DNA of 64,000 nucleotides from Geosiphon pyriformis. Lineage: Eukaryota > Glomeromycota > Glomeromycetes > Archaeosporales > Geosiphonaceae. The stretch lies in NCBI GenBank assembly GCA_016748015.1, contig JAAOMT010000495.1, positions 132,875 to 196,874 of the forward strand. The letters are read 5' to 3'. The notes below the pieces were generated by a model. The model did not search any database and was not told the DNA's origin. It was given only the letters and a program-made list of their open reading frames with translations. Made by a program: the position numbers and the translations under genes. The first letter of the stretch is position 1. Each line of letters begins with the position of its first letter. This document shows positions 13,101-25,325 of the stretch, piece by piece.

Positions 13101-15245
13101 TTTTTGCAAATATGGTTCTAAGAAAAGCAATTTTAGATAAACAGTTTTATTACTTAATTTTAGTAATTTTGGATCACATAATTAATTATTGTATACAGTT
13201 TAATTTAGTTTTGCTTAATATTTACCACAAGTAGAATATTATAATTAAAAAAAAATTAAAGCTAAAAACAAAATTATCTAAAAACTTTTTAAATAAGACA
13301 TTATATTATTTATTATTATATAACTTGAAATTTTTTAAGTAATTACAAGCTAAAAATAAAATGGTTTTAATAGTTATGTTTACAAATTCTAAAGATGTTC
13401 TTAGCTGTTTTTTTGATTTTGATTTTTTGAATTTACAGACTTTAAGCTAAATTTCAGTCAATTTTTTATAATATTTTGTTAAATTAAAAGTTAGTTCTAT
13501 AAATAACTTTTTTATTAAAGTGGTAAAAGTGTTTTTGGTTAATAAGTTTTTATTGGCAAACAACTTACTGAATGTTTTTTGCAATCTGATGAAATTTTTA
13601 ATGTTTAATATCTTAAAAAAAATAGTTTATTTTAAGATAATACAATTTTTAAGATGTTTTAATGTTGCTTTTAATGACTAACTTCTAAATAAACATGATG
13701 TATTAATGTTTTAAAAACTTTTTATTATTAAAAAAAACTAAATTCAAAAAATTCTGTTTTATTATGATTTATTATAATATTTAGTTTTTTAAGAAATAAG
13801 TTATTTGATACTAAGTATAAAATTGTTGTTTTTAGTTTTTTGTCCTATAATGTTTTAAAATTATATGATTTTAAGTTAATAAAAGATTTTTTGCACAAAA
13901 TTTGAACTGATATTTTTAATGTTTACATTAATAGCTTACTAAAAAATTTTGGTTTATCAGAAATAACTAAAGAAGTAATTGTGTACTTCTCAAATATAGA
14001 CATAAATATTGGCTGTAGAATTTTTGAAATAATGTTTTCTATATTAGTTGAATTTTAAACTATTGCTTTGGTTTTAAAATACATATTTTTTTTAATATTA
14101 TGGTCTTATATCTAAATAGTTAAATAACTATTAATATATATATTTTAGAATTCAATTTATTCAACTCAGATTTTTGCAATTGATATTGGATAAAGAGATA
14201 TTATATTGCTAATTTAATAAGAAACAAAAATATTTTAGTAGTTTGGTCAAAAATTAAGAACTAGTGTTTTTGATAATAATTAAACTAATTAGTTGGTCGA
14301 AATAACTATCAGTTTTTCTTTGTTTTTTTTTATTGGAATTTTGGAAAAATATTTAATGGTTAATAGATTAACAGTTTTTAATAATACATATTATTTTGTT
14401 TAAGATATTTACAAAAAAATTGCTTGTATATATTGGAAAGCAGAGTTTATTACAAAAATTGTGATCAGTTATTCTATTTGTAATATTAATTGGATTTAGA
14501 TGGCTTTGGTTTGACATTCTGATTTTTATATGCTGACTGGTTTCACTAGTTAAATTATGGCTGGTTTTAGAACTTATATAATAAAAACTATTCACAAAAA
14601 ACTTCTAATTATTGTTTAAAAGAGACTATATAACAAGTTATACTTGAATGTTTTCTGTTTATTTTGTAGAAAATAGAATTTTTTGATTATTTATTTATAT
14701 GTTCAAGTAATATAAACTGATAAAAAAAATTTAATTATAAATTATATCAAGTTTTAAAAATCTTTAATTGGTAGAAAAGCACTTATGTTTTTTTTTTGTA
14801 TTATAGTTTTTTTTTTGTCTTTTAGATATTAAATTGTATATAGTATTTTGTAAAAATTTTGTTTTAAGAAATTGGTTTAAGAATGTTTTAATAATATATA
14901 ACAATAAAAAAAATGTGATTTTCATATTAATATCTTTTTTTTATTAATTAATTAAATACTATTATTATAATATATGGTCAATTTAAATTAAGCTTAAGTT
15001 AAAAACAAAAAAAACCAAATTAATAAGTAATAATAGTATAGTATCAAAAGTAGTTAATATATTTTGTTCTATATATTTTATTTTGATATTAATAATAGTT
15101 TGATTGTATATATAAATGTTTTATGTTGTCTAAATTAGTCTAAATAATTAGTTATATATAACAAAAGTGTAAATTGTATTTAGTTAAAATTATTTAGTTT
15201 AATTTTATATATTAGATAAAAGTTAGACTGTATTTATAAAATATA
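10200..15245 (+). mobile_element. Fossil LINE (plus), AT-saturated
   Basis: A plus-strand LINE relic. The open stretch 12962-13234 is recognisably the RT thumb region: YQYLGIFF, LTKTHF, NMVLRKAILDKQF. The younger copies have HQYLGIFL, LTKAHS and NLVLKKAVSDKQF. Substitutions such as H to Y, D to N and V to I are those expected from C-to-T/G-to-A change. The C-terminal ORF2 region is seen at 14,510-14,690 (LTGFTS, KTIHKKLLIIV, FCLFC). A degenerate 3'-UTR follows at about 15,120-15,245 (TGTTGTCTAAATTAGTCTAA). The spacing from RT motif to 3' end is close to that of copy B. The 5' limit is uncertain, and the 120-codon stretch at 10304-10666 inside it is not a credible gene. Confidence 0.7.
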
Positions 15246-17249
15246 ATAAAAAAATAAATTTTAATATTATTTTTAATTATTAAAATTAACTAATAATTAA
15301 AAACAATTATAATTGTATTAAAATACTTAAAATAAATAATAATATATTTAATACTAATAAACTTTAATATAATTTAAAAATTTTTATTAAAAATACCAAA
15401 AATATTTTTAATATTAATAATAATAATATTTTTGAATATATTTAATATAATAATAGTAACATAAAAAAAAACAAACTTAAAAATTACTAAAAATTTAACA
15501 ATTTTAAAAATAAAAAAATAAATAAAACTATTAAGTTCATTTAAAAAAACAGTATTTTAAAATTAATATTGTTCTTAAATATAAATTTTATATTAATAAA
15601 ATTATATATAAATTAAAAAACAGTTTTAATAAGAATTAATTTAATCTTAATAAAATATTAAATATTAAAATAAAAATTATTTACTTAAAAAAATTTTAGC
15701 AATTAATAATTATTTTTTAAGTATTATTAAAAACAATATTATTAAAAAATAAAAGAAAAAAATAAATTTAATTTTTATTTAATTAATTTAATTCTTAAAA
15801 TTAGATAATTTAATATATAAATTAATTAAAATCACATGTAAAAACATGATTTGTTTTATTTTTAAAACTGGCAAAAATTAAATAAAAACTAATATATTAA
15901 GTAATATAATTAAGAGCCAATTTAAACTAATATTGACTAATATGTTTTTATTGTTATTGTTTAAAACAGAAAATTTTTTATTTTCAACCATAATAAAGCT
16001 AAATACTATAATTAATACAAATAATATAAAACTGGTAAAAAAATCAAAAAATACAAAAAAAGTTAAATTTTAATTTTTACAAGTAAAAAAACTAGCAGCA
16101 TTTCAAAAAAGTTGTTATTAAACAGCAAAAATTTGAAAAATTTGTTTTTTGACTAATCTGGCTTTTTTAGTTATTTAAACAGTAATAAAAAGAAAAACAA
16201 TATATAATATTTTACAAATAAATTATTTATTGTTTTTATGTTTAATTTTAAAATATAAAAATCATAATACATATTTATTTTTATTACAAAAAAATTTAAA
16301 ATAATATTTTAATTTTAATTTTGTATTAATGTAAAAAAAATAATATTTTAATGTATTTTTGTTTATTTTAATTTTTTTCTCTTTTTGCTGTTTTTGTATT
16401 CTGTAAATAAAAATATTTATGTAACAAAACTATAATAAGAAAGTTTATGCTTTTTAAAAATTAAAATTGTCAAAAAATCACAAATTTGCAAAAAAAAAGA
16501 CATAATAGCAAATAAATAATCAAAACTTTTAAAACCATTTTGCAACTTATAAAGACTTAATACTGGTTGATACTTAAACTGATGTAATTGAGAAGTTTGT
16601 CAAGTTGGAAACTCCCAAAAAAAACAGCTGTTTTTGTTACCCAAGTTTTTTTTGCTTGGCAATAAAAACACAGATGTAAAAATACCTTTTTTTGGTAATG
16701 GAGATAATGGTATTAATAGTAATTGCTGAATAAAAAAGATGCAAGTATTTATTATTACAATTTTGACTTTTTTGTGCATTTTTATTGATAATATATTTTA
16801 ATGATAAGCATTATCCAACAAAAGTTTTCAGGAGTAATAAATTCTACCATATTTTTGTGTACTTCCTTTTTTTTCATATTCGAATTTATGGTAAAATTCA
16901 TTTCAAAATCGAGAAATATAAACTCTTTAAATTCATTAAAGACAGCCTGAACGAGGATAACTTTCAAAAAAGTAGCAATAACAATAAGAGAATAGAATAA
17001 TAGGTCATTAACCTTTGGACTTTAGAGCCTAATCTCGATCAATGTTTTTAATTTTCAACATCAAATTAGCACAGACGATTAAAATTTTCATCTTTTTATT
17101 CCTTTTATCAGTTCTTTCGTATTTTACTATCTGTACAAACGTTGGTATTAGAAAAGCACTAATTTTTAGCGCTTGGTTATTCCTCAAGAACTTAATACGG
17201 GTTTTGAGAGCAAAAGAATATATTTGTCTTTCATTCTTTATCATCTAAA
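15246..17249. other. AT-rich intergenic DNA downstream of the OPT gene
   Basis: About 2 kb, AT-saturated to about 16,550 and then rising in GC toward the OPT gene 3' end. No convincing exon, RNA gene or terminal repeat was found. The short open stretches at 16,782-17,248 occur on both strands, have Phe/Ile/Lys-rich composition and no family features. The last part presumably includes the 3'-UTR and terminator of the oligopeptide transporter. Confidence 0.5.
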
Positions 17250-20200
17250 TCAATCGGGTCCAAAACACCGTTCTCCTTGTGTTTTTTCGTCATTTCCCCA
17301 CCATTGTGGAAACGGAACCTATAAGAAGTAAATCAATAAATTGGCCGGGCAACTTCGTTTCATAAAATATCTCATGAGATCACAAAAAAGGATAAATACC
17401 TTATTGATTCCATTAAGACAAAAGAATATTACCATAGTCACAATTTGGGCACCGCTATCCAGTGCCGCGGAGAGGACATAATTATACCTGCCATTAAAAA
17501 AAGGTAAGAACAGAAACTCCAAGGTTAAATCAAAAGTTTAAAAAAAGACCAACTTTTTCCACCAGTGATATTTATAACGTAATCCATAATATTGGCTGAG
17601 AAAACTGGCGATAAATCCCATGATTATGAAATTTGTATAAGTCCCGGGGAGGATGCTCAGACCACTACATATCAATGGCACATTCACGAGATCGAACCTC
17701 GCTTTTGGAAATTTGCGATGTAGAAGGTAGAATGGAAGCGGTGCGAAGAAGCCGATTAAAAAACCCCAAAGGAGCGGATGATATATGGAGGCGTTTCCTA
17801 GGAAGAAAAGAAAATTTTATTACAACTTGGATATAACCATAATATAGAATTTTATTAAGATTACCAAAAGTTCGAGCTGGTCCAATCAGGCCCCATACTA
17901 TCGATGCTGTGTTGAATACTTGGGACGCGTAGCCCGTCCACTGTTTAGAGTCCAATTTGTGAATTCTAAATTAAAAAAAAAACAAAATCTTTGGCAATTT
18001 TTGTGTATTACCTGACCGCTAGGATCGCGTAACGTTCCATCCAAGTAGGGTCTTTTTGTCAAAATAATCAATTTCAAAACCCAATAATTTATCAATGCAC
18101 CCACAATCGTTCCCCAGATTTGAGCAACGAACATTGATCTTGGGGGAATCTTCATGTAATGACCTTATAATAAATTTGGAAATTTAGCAAACATTTTGGA
18201 ATCGAGAATATTTAAAGCCTCATTAAGAATATCATACCCAGCTTGAGATCTGAGACAAGAAGGAGGCATTGATACATTGCCATGTACCCAAAACACTTGA
18301 AATATACGTTGGCAATTGGTCGACCCGGCAGCACGTAGCTAATTTATTGTGATGAAAGAAATTCATTGAGAAATTTATTAGGGTTAAAATATATTTTTAT
18401 ATTGGAATACCCGCATATCATTTCGGTAATAACATTCAAGCCAACTTGATTATTGGAAATAGCTTGAATGACACCTAAATTTTTGAGAGGAAAACCATTT
18501 AAAAAAGGTCATTAGTCTTATCTTGGCGGCTCACAAAAAATTTCACTAACCAATAGGTAGAACCATAATAGCTGCCATTGCGACGGCCATTAACAATCCC
18601 CAGAATGGCAAATTTGCCTCAGTCACGTATCCTAGGGTAATGGCGATGCAAAGCATCCCCACAAATATTATTCCATACCACCAATTGGGTATTTCTAACA
18701 TAAAAATTAAAAACTTTAGCAGACATTAAAATTGAAAATAAATTCAAAATACTGATATACTTCTTTCTTTTCCTTTACGAAAATACTATTTTCCTTTGAA
18801 AGAACATACCAGGATATCGCCTCATCAATTTTGAATGTATATCTTCACCTTCCTCAGAGCGACTGGACTTGAATCTTTGCCAAATTTCATCACCATAAAA
18901 TAAAAGTACATGACTTATAGCAGCGGCAAACGCGATGAATGACCAAAAGTAGCCCGCAGCGAATGTGACTGAAAGGTATACAGGGCCAAGTTCTTCATAA
19001 GCGGTAAGATTGAGTGTCCCAGTATTAGAGTCAATTACCGCAGTTTGATTATATCTACGAAAAAATAAAAAGCAAATTTAATATGAAACTTACAATAATT
19101 AATGAAAAAAGATGTTTATTTACCTTTGTCCATTCTTATCAAGAGAATAGGTAGCAAGAAATGGGAATTTTTTGGCATTTCTATCAAAACCAATTGAAAT
19201 GTATAAATAATTGATCAAATACTCACAAAGTTTTAGATGAGGAAAAAGATTAAAACGTACAAGACATCATTAAAGTATAAAAGTGGTGCAATCACCCATG
19301 CACCAGCAATTACTCCAAAGTACCAATTGGCGCTTGCAAACCTAGGAGGATTGTATCAAAAATATATGAAGAACTTATGGACGCTTCCAAAGAATTAAAT
19401 TTATTTTGGCTTACCAGGGAGTAAATAAAGGCCCAGATTGCCCAATCGCATTCCAATCTAGAGTGAAATCTAAAATACCCACCCCATGATAGCCACTCCC
19501 AAGTTTTTTCATGGTTGAGTTAGCAGGCGATAAAAGGCACAGGACGGCCATACTTGTTAACCAAGTGAACATGTATTGTGGAACGAATTGCCACACGAAA
19601 ATAAATGAGAAGGCTATCATAAAAAATCGAAGCTTCTCACGGGTTTCTTCCGCATTTCCATGCAAGGTGCTGTACATTGACGCGAAAACGAGGTTTGATG
19701 GCCAAATCATATTGGCAGGTCGAACAAGATCTACAGAATTTTGATGATCAGCGAAGATTGCTACAACATCATATTCGCATAAAGATGCTTACATTTTCGA
19801 AGAAAGCCCGCTAGACCATACCCAAGCATTTGGGTGCTAATTAGTAATAATATTCCTTTCACGAAGTTAACTTCTTGGTTATAAAATAATTCTTGAATAG
19901 CGATAATATCCTGAGTAATAATGAAAATAGAGAGTTTCAATTATGATAAACCTCAATGATCTTTGATTTGGAAAGCTTTTTGATTACCGTCGCGTAAGCA
20001 GATCCACCCCCAGCACCAGTGGCTACGGCAATACAAACGTGTTCCTTAATATTAAATGGACCTTATTATAGTAAAATATAAACGAATTTACGTTATAAAA
20101 CCTGCGCAAAATGATCGAATTCGAGGAAATTAGTGCGAGGCAGGCGTACCAGGATTAAAGCTGAATTGCCAACTGCCAACTTTAAATTTTCGAATGGGTA

Positions 20201-20833
20201 GTAATCTTGCCATCCATCGGCCAAGCACATATGAGGCGAGCAGCACAAAAAATATTGAAAAGCCAGCACTATTTGGGCGAAAATAATAAAATTCAGAGAG
20301 GGTAGCGCCAAGTGTGGTAAAAAACTGCCAAAGATAATCAATTGGTATAAATTAATTAATGATAAATTATTATGAGTCTTCAACATATATTTAGGTATTA
20401 TTTCAATATTTTACCGTGCTCAAAATCCAAAAGCGAAATGTCATGCATGGCAATGTTGGGTCATCTTTTGTACTAACAGCCTATTTTTTAATCAGAAATT
20501 AATTAAGTCAATTGTGATATTTCAAGTTTCCGCCAAAGAAAACAAGCGTATTCAAATCAAAATTTTGATTTATTTGCTCACAGCGGCGACCATAGGTATT
20601 GGAGAATTCTCGCCATCAACATTATCACCAAGAATTTTCTCAGTTTTCTCAATATCTCCTTTAGTGTAGATTGACTTCTCATCAGCCGAAAAGCTACAGT
20701 CAAAATTTTTTCTATTTTCATGTTCATAGCTTTTTTCATTTGGTGTATTCACCGCAGTCAATGTTTCACTTTCGCCAGAGGAATGGTCAGTTAATTTCTT
20801 TTCGATTATAGGAATTTCTATCTCCTCGTCCAT
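17250..20833 (-). CDS. Oligopeptide transporter, OPT family (about 17 exons)
   Basis: A proton-coupled importer of small peptides (some family members carry glutathione or metal chelates) at the plasma membrane. I traced about 17 exons giving close to 790 residues, within the family range. The N-terminal ~80 residues (20833-20582) are an acidic, hydrophilic tail. OPT landmarks then come in the right order: DDPTLPCMTFRFW (exon 2, near 20,460), the NPG motif in FNPG/GPFNIKEHV (split by an intron at 20,149-20,062), ANMIWPSNLV and LDWNAIG (19,710-19,440), HYMKIPPRSMFVAQ with the KIPPR signature (about 18,155-18,115), WTGYASQVFN, IYHPLLWGFLIG, and YNYVLSAALDSG near the C-terminus. The stop TGA is at 17,252-17,250 after a last exon ending RCFGPD. 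Many hydrophobic segments are visible. Introns are GT-AG and mostly 45-90 nt. No stop or frameshift breaks the model, so it looks functional. Exact substrate unknown. Confidence 0.9.
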
Positions 20834-22380
20834 TTTTTTTTTTTTTGAAAATTATTCAAGATTCTCACAGTTATCTTCAAAGGTAACAGAATTAAAAAGG
20901 ATCAAAAAAAAAGATTAGCAAAACATTAGTTTTTTTTTTTTTGATAATGGTGTTAAACAATGATATCAAAGCTTCGATTAGTTTCAGTTGTTGATGTCAA
21001 GAAGTCATCAATCAGGTGTATCTGACCTACTAAGTTTTAAATGAAACCACCCATATAATTATCTCATGATTTTTAAAAACAATAGAGTCTAAAATTGCAA
21101 ATCCGTAGGAAACCTTATGAATACAATCATAAAATATCTTTAATGCTTCGTTGAAATTTGGTTCGACGTTTGATCCAGTTGGTTAATTAAGAAATTTTCT
21201 TGCCTTTTCGCGAAGATTGGAGTCAAAATAATGACTAAAACTCAAGAGAATATATAGAAAGAAACTTTAATATATATATATTCATGTACAAATTTAAAAA
21301 TTTTATGTTTAGGTTTACGCGTTATTTCAAAAGATTTTTGGTCCTAAAAAACAGGGAAGTTAAAAAATAAGAGTAATAGATATCTCAAAAAAAAATATAA
21401 AACGCGTTGATGTACAAATGTAAGTTAACATATAAAACATAATGAATGATGTTTTTATAGAAATAAATTGAATCGAGATGGAGGGGGGACGCTATTATAA
21501 TTTGAAATATAGATCACTTCAAAGAGATTCAGGATCAAAGACTGATATATTCATAAAAATTGTCCATAATGCATTGGAGAAAAGGCTTTGATGTCATTAT
21601 TGAATTAAGGTGATTAAAAGCAACATTAAATAGATTAATACTGATCTGCTTGACAACCTGGGTAATAATGTCGTCTTTATTATGATTAGAAAAGTATTGT
21701 ATATGTTTTCTTTTCTTTTTTTTTCTTTTTTTTTTTCAAGTTTAATTAAATTCTTTCGCGAATTGATAAATCTTTATTAGATACGAAATAAAAATTTTTA
21801 CTTTTCAACAACTTTTTTTTTTTTTGAATAATATAATTGGTAATCCTTCAATTGCTGATCCTATATTTCAAAGTTAAATAAGTAATTTTGAGATATCTAA
21901 AAGTTGTGACTTTTTAATTTGTATTGAATTTTGGAAATGAATTTTTTTGAATATATATATATATTAATTGCTAATAAAAAAAAATTGAAACTCTACAATT
22001 CCCAAATAACCATTATATCCTAATAAAATCTAGTAAAATTTTACATTTAATCAAATGTCTTGGACCCTTCTTTATCTTGATCAAGTGGGTTAAGGAAAAG
22101 ATTTTGATATCTTTAAACAGATTGAGAAAATGCATATTATACTATGATTTAAATTGAAATAATATGAATTTATCACTGACAGAATTTTTAACCTACCGAA
22201 ATAAACTACAAGATGCACGACTGATAAGACGAATTGATTTATTTATAACCAACTCTGTAAAATGATATAAAAAACCTCCCAAATATCTGGAAGATCTTTT
22301 AAGGTGAAATATATATTGTGAAGCTTTGAGAGATTAAAAAACGAAATTGGCTAATTTGATTGTTGGGAACATTTAACAAA

Positions 22381-22381
<1 letters not shown>
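20834..22381. other. Intergenic region between divergent genes
   Basis: About 1.5 kb upstream of both the OPT gene (minus) and the small membrane-protein gene (plus), so it probably holds both promoters. It contains several T- and A-rich tracts (for example near 20,835 and 20,935) and moderately AT-rich unique sequence. No ORF, terminal repeat or RNA gene was recognised. Confidence 0.5.

Positions 22382-22418
<37 letters not shown>
22382..22418. repeat. (ATT)n microsatellite, about 37 bp
   Basis: A perfect run of ATT units ending at TTCC. It lies about 210 bp upstream of the small membrane-protein gene. A second, longer run of the same unit begins at that gene's stop codon. Confidence 0.95.
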
Positions 22419-22628
22419 CAAATTTTGACCCTCAAGCTTCTTTTGAATTCTTATCATTTTTATACAAGATCTGCCTGCATTTCGAATTAACCCCCAAAGA
22501 TGAACCATATAAAGTGTAATTTCTTTTCATTTCATTTCTTTTCTTTTCACCAATTATTGAGGGTAGTTTGTATCTTAATTTCTCAGTGAAATCTAAAATT
22601 ATTCCTAATCCAAGTTATAATTTACCAA

Positions 22629-23038
22629 ATGTATATTTCCCCTCAAACAGATGAAAATCAAGTCTCATTCACACCCGTAACACCTGCCAATCTTAACCCT
22701 AACCCAACCCAACATTTCAAAACCTTTATTAACACTTTTATCAATTCCTTTGACGAAAACTGCCTACTTTTATTACTCCTTTCATTCTTGACAGCTTCTC
22801 TCCTGGTAGCTATGTCAATTAGTTTCACGATTTGTATGATGACAATCATTATGATACTGTTAAGAATTCTTGGCTGGGTTGCTTTCGGCGTTCAACTACT
22901 TTTGATTGGGATCGCGGTAAATCTTGTACTGGTGGTGTTTATTTTAGGTATCTTTGGTAGTTTAGTAGGTGGGATTCTGAGTATATTCGTATTGTTTAAA
23001 AGTAGAGAAGTTGGCCTAAGGTATCTTGTTGACTTTTG

Positions 23039-23039
<1 letters not shown>
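22629..23039 (+). CDS. Small hairpin membrane protein, possibly promethin/LDAF1-like
   Basis: A single-exon ORF of 136 residues. Residues 1-42 are hydrophilic and Pro/Asn/Thr-rich. Two long hydrophobic stretches follow, about 44-78 and 82-123, each long enough for a membrane hairpin, then a short basic tail (KSREVGLRYLVDF). This layout (short head, two hairpin-length segments, no loop of note) resembles promethin/LDAF1 and the yeast Ldo proteins, which act at ER-lipid droplet contacts. I infer that from architecture only; there is no diagnostic motif I can cite. The composition is not that of the AT-saturated background. The gene converges with the lipase gene (stop codons 343 bp apart). It could equally be an unrelated multi-pass membrane protein. 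Confidence 0.55.

Positions 23040-23120
<81 letters not shown>
23039..23120. repeat. (ATT)n microsatellite, about 80 bp
   Basis: An uninterrupted ATT/TTA run that begins at the last base of the TGA stop codon of the preceding gene and continues to 23,120. It therefore sits at the very start of that gene's 3'-UTR and would be transcribed as (AUU)n. Confidence 0.95.
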
Positions 23121-23122
<2 letters not shown>

Positions 23123-23382
23123 CGGATGTTGAATTGAACCACATTGTTAGATATGCAAGGAAATTTTTTCAATCTTATTTTAGATTATTCTAATAAAATA
23201 GAAAGAAAATTCTGGTTATTTAGGACCATTGGAATCTTTTTTTAAAATTCTTAATCAAAATTTTCTCCCTTTTTTATAGAATAATCAAAGAATCTGGAAT
23301 AGAAGCTAAAAATACTTGTAATTTTGAAAATCTTTTCTAGAAAAACTTTATTATAATAAAATCTCGAATCTTAAATTCTAAT

Positions 23383-25052
23383 TCAAAGAGTATCATTGAT
23401 AGCATCACCAGCACATGACCTTTCTTTCATCATCACTCCAAAATACCGACCATTATGCACTCCTCGAGATGAAGCCGTAGTGATATTGATACATTCCTTT
23501 GGAAGAAAAAATTATCAAATATTTAGAATAGTAAAATAAAATCATCCCAAGCTAATATTTAAACTTTAAACTTACTTCACTTTCACCAACATGGGGAGTT
23601 ACTTCATGTTCCAAAGCATTACACCAATAAATTTTGTAATCTATTCCACTAATCCAAATCTCCTCACCAAAGTGTACAAAATTTTCTGAACTTTGAGGAT
23701 TCAAAGGGACATCATCATTTTGATTTGTTACACGTCTTGAAAATCCAATCGCGTCAATCACGGCATGCCCAAAAGCTTTATTTCCAATTCTTGGCATCCC
23801 ATAAGTAAAGATTTTCAGAACTTGTAAATCAGATTTTTTAAGTTCGTATAGTGCTAATGCTGCGAATATTGCATAGACTATAAAAAATGACAAAATCTTG
23901 GAAATTAGTATGGTAATTGGACGTATAAAAATATTTTTTGTAACTTTGGGAGTTTCATAATTTTATGACTAACCTCCTCCTAAACTATGTCCAACTAATG
24001 TAATTTTTTTTGATCTAATTGACATTAATCTTTTAATCTCGGGAACAATTTTAATATAAAATTGATTCCTAATAGTTTGACCGAAATTCTCATAGAATCC
24101 AGAATGAACCAAAGCACCTGGAATCCCTTTATAAGGAGTTACTTGTTTTTCTTTTAAATACTTGTCCAAATTTTCTTCATCTCCTCTAAATATTATCACT
24201 ATTTGTGAGTTTTCAGGGTCAGATAACACTTGAACTGTAAATTTTTATTTTTTTAAATTAATTAATTAATTAATTATTTATTTATTTATTTGAATCGGTA
24301 TTTCTAAAAAGAATACCAATTAAAATTTAAAAAATAGTCTAACCTTTAATTTTGGCGGAAATTTCAAAGTTCTCAAATTCATCACAATACGCTCTATTCG
24401 CGTATCCGGCGTATTTCGCGTAAGATTTTTTTTCCCAAGTAGTTAGGATTACCTTAGATAATGGTTTATCAGAAGATTCATCATATTCATCTTCTGATTG
24501 TTCTTGAGCCATAATTTCATTTGTTGTAGTGAAAGATTGAACTAGGGAAGACGGAAAATTTGGGGAAATTTTATTAAAAAACGATTGTTCTTGATAGTTG
24601 ATCCCAGAAAGTTTTAACTTGTCCTCTTCAAGATTCATTGTCTTCATGATGGTATTGTCAAAAAAGTGTTTAGATGGTGAATTTTGATTTTTGTTAATAT
24701 TATTATTGTTTCGAATTTTTTCGAATTCAGGTAAATACATAGAAATTCCTTGTTCAAGAATTTGATCAATTGGAATAGATAGAAAATTTTCTTCATGATC
24801 ATCAAACATTTCAAATTTTTTCCTCGAACGTTTGATATTTCGTTGTGATTTCTGATTATCGAGTGATGAGCCAAAAATCCTTTCTGATTGTGAGATGATA
24901 TGATTTAAATTTCGGTGTTCTTTAGAATTTTTCAATATAATCGGAGTCGCAAACGGTTGTTGAAGAGAGTTTGACAGTTTTAAAAGCGAAATCCAAAGAA
25001 ATATAGAAAGAAAAGTTAAATCGTAAAAGCTTCTTAATTTTTGGAATATCAT
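23383..25052 (-). CDS. Secreted class 3 (Rhizomucor-type) triacylglycerol lipase, 4 exons
   Basis: Hydrolyses acylglycerol esters. Exons 25052-24344, 24234-23974, 23877-23576 and 23496-23383 join in frame to 461 codons plus stop. Residues 1-32 form a signal peptide (basic start, LTFLSIFLWISLL core). A long low-complexity, Asn/Ser/Lys-rich region to about residue 200 may be a propeptide, longer than in Rhizomucor miehei lipase. The fold then starts with YAKYAGYANRAYC. IIFRGD is the oxyanion-hole strand. The nucleophile elbow GHSLGG has Ser320, completed across intron 2. NQNDDVP gives the acid (Asp378), HFGEEIWI is the usual class 3 strand, and GVHNGRYFGV gives the catalytic His438 in the last exon. 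The triad is therefore complete. All introns are GT-AG. Likely secreted; substrate not determinable. Confidence 0.9.
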
Positions 25053-25294
25053 TTTAGAAATATGATTATAATTTTAAAATGATAAAATTTTTCAATCATT
25101 CTAATATTCTAACATAAATTTATTAAATTCGTATGGAATATTTCGGATTTGACAGAACAGGGAATAAATTGTAATATTTTTCACACAAAAAAAAATAATA
25201 ATACATGTATTTTGAAAATCTCCAATTAGGTAACTTATCTTAACACATGCTGAATACGACAATTTCGGATAAGATTAACAATATGTTTGGTTAA

Positions 25295-25325
<31 letters not shown>

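Noticed and set aside
17029-17248. Short ORFs on both strands next to the OPT gene 3' end
   Set aside because: They overlap each other, and one overlaps the true last exon region. No recognisable features; hydrophobicity reflects T-rich sequence.
22382-23120. Microsatellites as LINE tails
   Set aside because: No LINE 3'-UTR sequence is detectable within 100 bp of either tract.
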